Of a DNA stretch of 6,939 nucleotides, positions 1 through 5,603 are shown piece after piece; within the stretch, counting starts at the first letter, position 1; every line of letters begins with the position of its first letter. Position numbers and translations under genes: made by a program. The notes under the pieces are model-generated. The model did not search any database. It saw nothing but the letters and a program-made list of their open reading frames with translations, and was not told where the DNA came from. Origin of the DNA: Clostridia bacterium (lineage in GTDB: Bacteria; Bacillota; Clostridia; Christensenellales; Borkfalkiaceae); assembly GCA_900767815.1 (NCBI GenBank), contig CAAGAM010000115.1:1-6939 (forward strand), read 5' to 3'.

Positions 1-1037
1 TTGACGTGCGGGATTTCGGACAACATTCTCACCGTAACGCCGCCGCCGACAGAACCGACCACCGCGTCGAGATTCATATCTTTGAAATGCTCGCCGTAAG
101 GCTCGCTGCCTATCCAGTCGTCGCCTAAAAACATCATCGCTTCTTTGCCGTAACTATGGCAGATATCCACGAGTTCGCCTATCGTTTTGCTTACGAAACG
201 CTCTACGAAATCCATATACTTCCTGAATTTTTCGGTGGGATTTCTGAAACAATTGTTGTAATATCCGCTGTCCACAAAGTCCTCGGCGAAAAGGTGAATT
301 CCACTCTCCTTTTCAAATTCTTCCATTAAAACGGGATTAGCCGTCTGCCCGTAACCAAACCATTCGACCTGTCTTTCTTTGCCGAGGTTATTAAAAATGA
401 GCGTAAACTGATACAAAAACGTGGTAAAACGAACAACGCTCGTTTCCGGATTTTCCTCACACCACTTTTTCATATGCTCTACAATATATTTCTTAGTGGC
501 GGGGAATGCGGGATCGTAAGTGAGCTGTTTTTCGCAAGTCCATTCGTTTGTAAGGTAATTATAAATCTGAACGGGGTGCCAGGTCACTCTCGCGAGGAAA
601 GTCACCGTATATTCGTGGAAAGGTATAGCACCTTCTATCGTAACTATGCCGTTAATCGAGTTATAGCCCCACTTTTCGTGTTTAATGCCCGTCGTTCTGT
701 CATAAACTTCCCAAAGGTCTATATAAGCATAATCGGGATCGAACTCGTCTTTTAAAAACCCTTTCATTATCTCGATTTCAAGCGTTTCATTCGTGGCAAG
801 ATTACGGTTTGAAAGCAAGAAAATTCTCTGTGCTTCTTCGGGGTGTTGTCTCGCCCATTCGTTATCGCCACGCACGACGAAATAAGTGTTATAAACCTTT
901 CCGAACTGACCGGGGTTTTCGGGAAGCTTTGTTCCGTCGCAATCTCTCACGGCGTCCGCGCCCCACTTTTCGGCTATTATTTTGGTTCCTTCTACGAAAC
1001 TTTCGTCCGTAGGTATGGTAAATCTTCCTTTACTCAT
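1..1037 (-). CDS. GH112 beta-galactoside phosphorylase, partial (C-terminal half outside window)
   Basis: The first 345 residues of a glycoside hydrolase family 112 enzyme; the frame stays open to the window edge. Known members are about 700-750 residues, so roughly half is present. The family phosphorolyses beta-galactosides in the cytoplasm, releasing galactose 1-phosphate: galacto-N-biose/lacto-N-biose phosphorylase (GLNBP) or galactosyl-beta-1,4-rhamnose phosphorylase. From memory of the bifidobacterial GLNBP, matching segments include GRFTIP (residues 4-9), EKWGADAVR (23-31), HEYTVTFLA (141-149), VVRFTTFLYQFTL (201-213), EDFVDSG (252-258), KEAMMFLGDDWIGSEP (298-313) and LDAVVGS (323-329). 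Asp306 in FLGDDW aligns with the catalytic acid reported for the Bifidobacterium enzyme. There is no signal peptide, as expected. The start at 1037 follows AAAGGAG with an 8-base spacer and overlaps the upstream stop codon as ATGA, indicating translational coupling. Which acceptor sugar (GlcNAc/GalNAc or rhamnose) is used cannot be settled here. Family assignment is secure; subfamily is open. Confidence 0.93.
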   Translation of the reverse strand, partial: MSKGRFTIPTDESFVEGTKIIAEKWGADAVRDCDGTKLPENPGQFGKVYNTYFVVRGDNEWARQHPEEAQRIFLLSNRNLATNETLEIEIMKGFLKDEFDPDYAYIDLWEVYDRTTGIKHEKWGYNSINGIVTIEGAIPFHEYTVTFLARVTWHPVQIYNYLTNEWTCEKQLTYDPAFPATKKYIVEHMKKWCEENPETSVVRFTTFLYQFTLIFNNLGKERQVEWFGYGQTANPVLMEEFEKESGIHLFAEDFVDSGYYNNCFRNPTEKFRKYMDFVERFVSKTIGELVDICHSYGKEAMMFLGDDWIGSEPYGEHFKDMNLDAVVGSVGGGVTVRMLSEIPHV

Positions 1038-2347
1038 TTCTTTTTCTCCTTTGAAACCGATATGATTTTGCCTTTTCCGAACGGCAAGGCGGACGGATAT
1101 AAATTATCGTAGGAAATTTCCTTTATAAAACCCGTCAAATCGTCCTTTTTCTCGTTGTTTATGTATACGTTTTCGAAATTTATTCTTTGGATGGTACAGC
1201 AAACATACGGGTCGAAAAGTTCGAGTTTTTTCTCTGCGATATATTGAGTTTTAGGTCCGACGGCGATAAAGTACGAGTTAGGATATTTTGCTTTGTTTAA
1301 AACCGTTTTTACGTTGTTGAACGTAAGGTTTTTAACGTTGCTGCCGATTTCGAAGGTTGCGAAATTGCCCGTCACGGTATTACCGCTTAAATAATTCGGC
1401 TGTTTGTCGACAGGCTCGCTCGTATCCGCAGAAATATTTTCGAACAAAATATTCTCCATTCTGCCCACACCGACGTTTTTTTCGGGAAAGGTGGTGTAAG
1501 CGGGAGTTTGCAGATACATTTTGAAGCACGCCACGCCCGAAACGTTTTTAATTGTAAGATTTTTTACAAAACAGTCCTCTTTTTCGCCACTTTTATAGGG
1601 GTAAATACCCGGTTGAATACGGATTGACTTATGAACGTTTCCGCCCACATCGCATTTAACGCCGTCAACGACAAGATTTTCGATTTTACCGAAATTGATC
1701 GACGAATTATCCCAATCGTAAGCGTTTAAGGCGATAAGATCGTCCTCGGTATGACCATAAAGATTTTTTACCGTTCCGTTTTCCGTACCGCCGTTAATAT
1801 GCAACCCGTCGGCATAGCACACGTCAAAACAAATATTTTCCACCGCAAAATTACTTATATTACCCATCTGAATCGCAAAACCCGCGGTGTGACGGAAAGT
1901 GAGATTTTTAATGGTAAGGTTTTTTACGTTGCTAAGCAGAAAGCACGTCGAAACGCCGGCCATTGAATTTTTTTCGTCAAAGCAACCGCTTTTACCGTAA
2001 CCGAGTCTTTCGTCGTTTTCCTCGCCCCAAATTCCGCCCGTTATCGAAATATTTTCGTCCTTTATGGCAGTTTTCGGTATCGGCTTGTCCGACCCGTCGA
2101 TAACGTTTTCGTTCCTTAAAAGCAGGGATTTAACGCCCTTTATGAGAATAATTTCGGCGTTTTCGTCGGCGATAATTCCCCTGTTTTGCGGAACTACAAG
2201 CGATTTGTCGACGTAATATTTTCCTGCGGGAATAATTATATCTTCGTAATTTTTCAAAGCAAATGAAAAAGCTTCGCTCCATATTTTGCCGTTCTTATAA
2301 GGCGTAACGGCAAGATATTCAAGCTCGGAAAGATTGATTTTTTTCAT
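1034..2347 (-). CDS. GH28-like right-handed beta-helix protein, putative cytoplasmic glycosidase
   Basis: A 437-residue protein of pectin-lyase fold. The N-terminus has the usual entry motif (IIIPAGKYYVDKSL, 37-50), followed by many beta-helix rungs of the kind VKNLTIKNLTF (141-151), VENICFD (169-175), IENLVVDGV (222-230), VKNLTIKNVSG (261-271), MENILFENIS (297-306) and VKNLTFNNV (338-346). The candidate active-site cluster resembles GH28 polygalacturonases: YADGLHI (178-184) in the place of NTD, GHTEDDLIALN (198-208) in the place of the DD motif, then H239 and R243 in HKSIRI. Asp180 to Asp202/Asp203 matches the GH28 spacing as I recall it. The usual lysine of R-I-K is glutamine here (RIQ, 243-245), so the substrate may not be plain polygalacturonan. 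No signal peptide or membrane segment is seen, so it should act inside the cell on imported sugars. Its tail overlaps the GH112 start by 4 bases. AGAGGA lies only 3 bases before the ATG, a short spacing. An unclassified beta-helix hydrolase or lyase, or a GH110-like galactosidase, remain alternatives. Confidence 0.75.
   Translation of the reverse strand: MKKINLSELEYLAVTPYKNGKIWSEAFSFALKNYEDIIIPAGKYYVDKSLVVPQNRGIIADENAEIILIKGVKSLLLRNENVIDGSDKPIPKTAIKDENISITGGIWGEENDERLGYGKSGCFDEKNSMAGVSTCFLLSNVKNLTIKNLTFRHTAGFAIQMGNISNFAVENICFDVCYADGLHINGGTENGTVKNLYGHTEDDLIALNAYDWDNSSINFGKIENLVVDGVKCDVGGNVHKSIRIQPGIYPYKSGEKEDCFVKNLTIKNVSGVACFKMYLQTPAYTTFPEKNVGVGRMENILFENISADTSEPVDKQPNYLSGNTVTGNFATFEIGSNVKNLTFNNVKTVLNKAKYPNSYFIAVGPKTQYIAEKKLELFDPYVCCTIQRINFENVYINNEKKDDLTGFIKEISYDNLYPSALPFGKGKIISVSKEKKK
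1046..1052 (-). promoter_or_regulatory. Ribosome binding site of the GH112 gene
   Basis: AAAGGAG on the minus strand, 8 bases before the ATG at 1037. It lies inside the last codons of the upstream beta-helix gene and makes the lysine/glutamate-rich tail (KEKKK) of that protein, so the tail may be shaped by this site rather than by protein function. It decides the start of the GH112 gene. Confidence 0.8.
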
Positions 2348-2375
2348 ACTTCCTCTTTTATATTTCGCTTTTAAA

Positions 2376-2410
2376 TCGCCCCGTCGGGTAAAATTTACCC
2401 GACGGGGCGG
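2376..2410 (-). terminator. Perfect 15-bp GC-rich hairpin between surface and sugar-enzyme genes
   Basis: Bases 2377-2391 pair without mismatch with 2395-2409, leaving a 3-base loop (2392-2394); 2376 and 2410 can add a G-T wobble. The lower stem is CGCCCCGTCGGG, so it is very stable. It sits 17 bases after the stop of the 841-residue surface protein and about 30 bases before the beta-helix gene. On the transcribed minus strand the bases after the stem are ATTTAAAAG, a weak U-tract, whereas the plus-strand side (GCTTTAAGTTTTAATTTTT) is T-rich. It may be a leaky terminator, a 3'-end stabiliser, or a structured leader of the sugar-enzyme genes. No convincing -35/-10 pair was found in the spacer. 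Confidence 0.6.
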
Positions 2411-2426
2411 CTTTAAGTTTTAATTT

Positions 2427-4952
2427 TTATGCCCAAAGCACAGCAACGCCGTTTTTATCATAGTGCCATGCACCGCTAAGTTTCGTTTCGCTGAAATAAT
2501 AAATATTACCGGTGAGCGTTGCATTTTTATCTTTGTTAAGAGTTATACCGCCATCGCTTGCGCTCGTTGCAAGAGTATAAATATTAACGCTTGCAGCGTC
2601 GTCTTTCGTCGTCATAAACATTTCGTTTCCGACAGTGAAGTTTTTACCCACAACGACCGTCGACAACTTAGGACAGTTCATAAAGTTATGATTTGTATGA
2701 TCGTTCGTGGAAGAACCGTAGATTGCTTTGTGAGGCAATTCCTGTAACGTAGTTACGTTTATATTTGCTACACCAACCATTGAAACGTATTCGAGGTTTG
2801 CACAGTTTGCAAATACGGAACCGTCGAACGAAGTTACGCTTGCGGGAAGCACAACTTTCGTAATATTGCCATTACCGTTAAACGCGCAATACTTCACGAA
2901 CGTTACTGCTGCCTCGCCGTGTTCGCCGTCGTCGAATTTATCGAGTACGATAACTTCCGTTAAAGATCTTTCGCAACCCGCCACATAATACGATTTACTT
3001 ACTTTATCATATCCGTACAGCACGCCCGCCGCATTATATGTGCCGCAAATCGTGCATTTCCCGTTTACGAAATTGTGTTCGCCCGAGCCGCGGAGGAGAT
3101 TTCCGTTTTCGTCAAATCTCCACTCAAAACACTTAGGAGTCCGATTATCGGCAACTTTATAGTATACAATTCCCGTCAAAAATTCGTTACCCGCATTCTT
3201 ATTGAAAGCGAACGTACTTTCATTTTTTGAGCCGTCTACATAGATAACAACCGTCGGATCCGCAGTCTTTTCGTGCATCTTGAACTGTTGATTGTCAAGA
3301 TTAAACGCCTTGTTGACGATAACCGTCGTAATCTTCTGATTGTCTATAAAGTTGTTAATCGTAGAAATATGCGTAACACCCGTCATCGAAATATATTCGA
3401 GATTTAAGGCAGACTGGAAAGAATTACCCTTGAAGTCAATCACGCTTTTGGGAAGAATAATCTTCTTGACGACAGATCCCCAAGCACAGTCTTTCGCAAT
3501 AAGTGTTACATCTTTTTCACCGTTTGCTCCATCGTTGAACGTATCGAGTACATTCACTTCGGTTCCTGAGCCTGTATAACCGGATACTGCATAAGCATCT
3601 ACCGATGCATTGTAGGTATACTCAACGCCCTTTTCATCGATTTTTTTCTTATGGAAACGAACCCAACGGTCTGCAACAATCGAGTTATAATTATCACTCT
3701 CCGCAGCAGTAATTAAACACTTGTACAAACCCAGTTTATTATTATCATTCCACGGCAAATATTTTGCACCGTCGGGTACAGTTACCTTCCTGACATCTGC
3801 GTTACTATCCTCACTGACCAAAGTGTAGGTATATGTAATTTCTCCCGCTATGGCTTTTGCCGTTGTTTCATTCGGTTTGTTACCATATACAAAATCGAGA
3901 CCGATTATTTCACCGTCTGCATCTTTATCGTAAGTAATTTCGTTGTCTGCCTTGGCAATATTTACAGTTAAAGTCTTTTCTATCGTTTCAAGATTATCCT
4001 TTACGGCTTTATAGTAAACGCGGTACTCTCCCGCATTAGTCGATTCAGGCACAGATTCTCCCCACTCGCCACCTTCAATTTTATACATGATTTTGCAGTT
4101 TTCACCCGCCGCCGTTCCTGCTTTTACAAGTTCCTGAGCCGAACCCGTATATATAAGGCCTACTTTGGCTGCAGGGGCGGTTTCAACACCGTATCGAGAA
4201 ACGTTGCTGCCAATTTCCGAAACGTCGCCTGCATTATACTCTACATCGGTGGAGACAACATAGTGTTTGCCCTTATAATAACTATTGCCCTGTCTTTTTT
4301 TAAGAGTATTGTATTGCTCGCTATCGCTTACCGTTATGGGATACGCTTCCGTTCCGAGCCACTCGTATGCTCCAAGCCCGAGCATTTTTTCGGAATAATC
4401 TTCACCCGAATAAAGAATTGCGGCATTTGAAACGTCATAAAAACTTTTTACCGAATTCTCGTTGACTGCGGATTGCTTTTCAATCGTTTCGCCGTTTTTG
4501 ATATATGCCGCGGCAGTATAATCGTATTTACGGTTCACCTCTTTCATCTTTATAACACAACCGTTAGCATAGTGATATCCGTCTTTGTCTGTAAGTTCAT
4601 AAATCTTATTTTTATCTACTTTGACAACAATTTTCTTCTGCATGCCGTAGTAATCCCCGTTCGCTTTATCCATCAGGAACTTCGGGGCAATGATAAATCC
4701 GACTTCTATGGCACTATTATTATTTATGTAATTGAAATATGCCTGATCAATTTTAAGAATCCAACGCATACCGCCGTCTTCGTTAAGTTTTAATCCGACT
4801 TTGTCTTTTATTTCGAACACGCCGCTTGTGGGGCAAGTTGCCGCTTCGGTATCTGCTTTTGCTTTAACTGCAAAACCCGTAATCGCGAAACTTATTGTTG
4901 ATGCGAAAATGGCAAACAATATTATTGCTATCTTCTTATTTAATTTACTCAT
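2427..4952 (-). CDS. Secreted BspA-like leucine-rich-repeat surface protein with Ig-like domains
   Basis: An 841-residue exported protein. I place the start at 4952 because AAGGGGGAG precedes it by 6 bases and a signal peptide follows at once: MSKLNKKIAI, a hydrophobic core to about residue 28, and a likely cut after AKA (33/34). An in-frame ATG at 5006 would add 18 hydrophilic residues and lies inside the upstream peptide gene. Layout: an N-terminal domain of unknown function (about 40-220) containing RKYDYTAAAYI; one Ig-like module (about 263-334) with the YTGSAQELVKAG and STNAGEYRVYYK pattern common in clostridial surface proteins; a second Ig-like stretch (about 338-434); BspA/LRR_5 module 1 (about 441-599) with VKKIILPKSV; a linker with H626, C633 and C636 (HNFVNGKCTICG); LRR module 2 (about 637-841) with ITKVVLPASV and NLEYVSM; and a capping tail ending WHYDKNGVAVLWA. 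No LPXTG motif, C-terminal membrane helix or dockerin is visible, so cell attachment is unexplained. Proteins of this type are generally linked to adhesion; no ligand can be named. Confidence 0.88.
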   Translation of the reverse strand: MSKLNKKIAIILFAIFASTISFAITGFAVKAKADTEAATCPTSGVFEIKDKVGLKLNEDGGMRWILKIDQAYFNYINNNSAIEVGFIIAPKFLMDKANGDYYGMQKKIVVKVDKNKIYELTDKDGYHYANGCVIKMKEVNRKYDYTAAAYIKNGETIEKQSAVNENSVKSFYDVSNAAILYSGEDYSEKMLGLGAYEWLGTEAYPITVSDSEQYNTLKKRQGNSYYKGKHYVVSTDVEYNAGDVSEIGSNVSRYGVETAPAAKVGLIYTGSAQELVKAGTAAGENCKIMYKIEGGEWGESVPESTNAGEYRVYYKAVKDNLETIEKTLTVNIAKADNEITYDKDADGEIIGLDFVYGNKPNETTAKAIAGEITYTYTLVSEDSNADVRKVTVPDGAKYLPWNDNNKLGLYKCLITAAESDNYNSIVADRWVRFHKKKIDEKGVEYTYNASVDAYAVSGYTGSGTEVNVLDTFNDGANGEKDVTLIAKDCAWGSVVKKIILPKSVIDFKGNSFQSALNLEYISMTGVTHISTINNFIDNQKITTVIVNKAFNLDNQQFKMHEKTADPTVVIYVDGSKNESTFAFNKNAGNEFLTGIVYYKVADNRTPKCFEWRFDENGNLLRGSGEHNFVNGKCTICGTYNAAGVLYGYDKVSKSYYVAGCERSLTEVIVLDKFDDGEHGEAAVTFVKYCAFNGNGNITKVVLPASVTSFDGSVFANCANLEYVSMVGVANINVTTLQELPHKAIYGSSTNDHTNHNFMNCPKLSTVVVGKNFTVGNEMFMTTKDDAASVNIYTLATSASDGGITLNKDKNATLTGNIYYFSETKLSGAWHYDKNGVAVLWA
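2891..3120 (-). repeat. Shared repeat segment, copy in the 841-residue protein gene
   Basis: This 230-base stretch aligns without gaps to 6068-6297. A hand count gives about 16 differences, or roughly 93 percent identity. It encodes the start of LRR module 2, from W-x-FDENGNLLRGSGEH through the C-x-x-C motif to EAAVTFVK. Flanking DNA on both sides is clearly more diverged. Confidence 0.8.
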
Positions 4953-4958
4953 CTTTTT

Positions 4959-4967
4959 CTCCCCCTT
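4959..4967 (-). promoter_or_regulatory. Ribosome binding site that fixes the start of the 841-residue protein
   Basis: AAGGGGGAG on the minus strand, 6 bases before the ATG at 4952. It overlaps the stop codon (TAA, 4966-4968) of the 38-residue peptide gene, so ribosomes finishing the peptide end directly on this site. This favours coupling and argues against the longer in-frame start at 5006, which has no such site at the right distance. Confidence 0.8.
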
Positions 4968-5082
4968 AGATCCACCCGATGTCTTGCCCGTTATTGTCAT
5001 TGTCAATATCGGTGCCGCTTGTAGTTATGATGTCGGCTCTGAAATAAATCGGTTCGACATCCGGTTTGTTATAAATTTTCAT
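4966..5082 (-). CDS. 38-residue peptide of unknown function, surface-protein operon
   Basis: A small open frame with ATG at 5082 and TAA at 4966-4968. It is preceded by AGGAGGG with a 5-base spacer, the best ribosome binding site in the window, and fits exactly between the lipoprotein stop (17 bases upstream) and the next gene (13 bases downstream). The peptide starts MKIYNKPDVEPIYFRAD, continues with IITTSG (residues 18-23) and ends in an Asp/Asn-rich polar tail closing with DIGWI. It has no signal peptide or membrane segment. The Y-x-K-P-x-x-E pattern near the N-terminus followed by a D-I-I-T-T-S-G element resembles small clostridial peptides I recall, and loosely resembles the Y-x-x-P-x-L leader motif of lasso-peptide precursors, but no maturation enzyme is in the window. 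Function is unknown. It could be a real peptide, a peptide precursor, or simply a translated leader that feeds ribosomes to the next gene. Sequence composition and the ribosome site make translation likely. Confidence 0.72.
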   Translation of the reverse strand: MKIYNKPDVEPIYFRADIITTSGTDIDNDNNGQDIGWI

Positions 5083-5087
5083 ATATT

Positions 5088-5094
5088 CCCTCCT
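5088..5094 (-). promoter_or_regulatory. Strong ribosome binding site of the 38-residue peptide gene
   Basis: AGGAGGG on the minus strand, 5 bases before the ATG at 5082 and just after the lipoprotein stop at 5100-5102. It is a nearly full match to the 16S anti-Shine-Dalgarno sequence and is the main reason to accept this short gene. Confidence 0.8.
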
Positions 5095-5099
5095 GTTTT

Positions 5100-5597
5100 T
5101 TAAAATCCAACGGTGAAATCACCTGTTAGTTCCCATTTTGCCGTAAGCACTATGTTTTTCGTTGCGACGTCGTTTTCGAAATCCCATTTTTTATTCTGAT
5201 AATACCAACCTTTGAAAGCATACTGCTTTTCCAAAGTCGCTTTTACGGGTGACTTCGGTTCGGGTATTTTTTCACCCGATTTAACGGTTACGGCATTAAT
5301 TGCCGACCCGCCGTCCGACTCGAATTTCACCGTAAAAAGTTCGTCATTCCTTTGGGATTCCGAAATTCTCTCTTCGCCCGCATTTGCCGAATCGTCATTA
5401 ACGCTATCGTTATCGCTTTCACTTGACGAAAAAGACTCGCCGGAAAAGCTTTCGCTCGTCACGGGCGCTTCGACAGATGTTTTCAAAAACGAAGATGTAT
5501 TATCGGCTTCGCCGTCGTCAAAACAGCCGCTCAACGAAACGGCGAAAAAAACCGATATAACCAAAATTATTAAAAATATAGGTTTCTTTGAAATCAT
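5100..5597 (-). CDS. Lipoprotein with a single InlB-type B-repeat (Flg_new-like)
   Basis: A 165-residue exported lipoprotein. Residues 1-24 are a lipoprotein signal peptide (MISKKP, hydrophobic core, lipobox SLSGC) with Cys25 as the lipidated residue. A low-complexity Ser/Glu/Asp/Asn linker (about 30-86) acts as an extended spacer from the membrane. Residues 88-156 form one B-repeat of the Listeria/Bacteroides (InlB, Flg_new) type: FTVKFESDGGSAI, then VTVKSGEKIPEPKSPVK, AFKGWYY, and a closing NIVLTAKWE. The repeat is a small beta-grasp-like fold seen in many surface proteins, usually in several copies next to leucine-rich repeats; here it stands alone. The gene begins 6 bases after the stop of the upstream repeat protein and has no clear Shine-Dalgarno sequence (GGGCATAAGTAAAA before the ATG), so translation probably depends on ribosomes leaving that gene. 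It is likely a membrane-anchored partner of the two neighbouring surface proteins, which lack visible anchors; that partnership is inference. Confidence 0.87.
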   Translation of the reverse strand: MISKKPIFLIILVISVFFAVSLSGCFDDGEADNTSSFLKTSVEAPVTSESFSGESFSSSESDNDSVNDDSANAGEERISESQRNDELFTVKFESDGGSAINAVTVKSGEKIPEPKSPVKATLEKQYAFKGWYYQNKKWDFENDVATKNIVLTAKWELTGDFTVGF

Positions 5598-5603
5598 TTT
5601 TAC

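Noticed and set aside
474..1112. Plus-strand open frames of 67-93 codons
   Set aside because: They are antisense to the GH112 gene, which has clear family motifs throughout 1-1037.
2348..2375. AT-rich stretch (ATATAAAAG on the minus strand) as a -10 promoter element for the sugar-enzyme genes
   Set aside because: It lies only about 10 bases from the start codon, would remove the ribosome site from the transcript, and has no -35 partner at suitable spacing.
4953..5006. Longer start for the 841-residue protein, beginning MTMTITGKTS, with a passing likeness to the LacZ alpha start
   Set aside because: No ribosome site fits it, it lies inside the peptide gene in another frame, and it would put 18 hydrophilic residues before a normal signal peptide. 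The LacZ likeness is only a few residues and there is no vector sequence around it.
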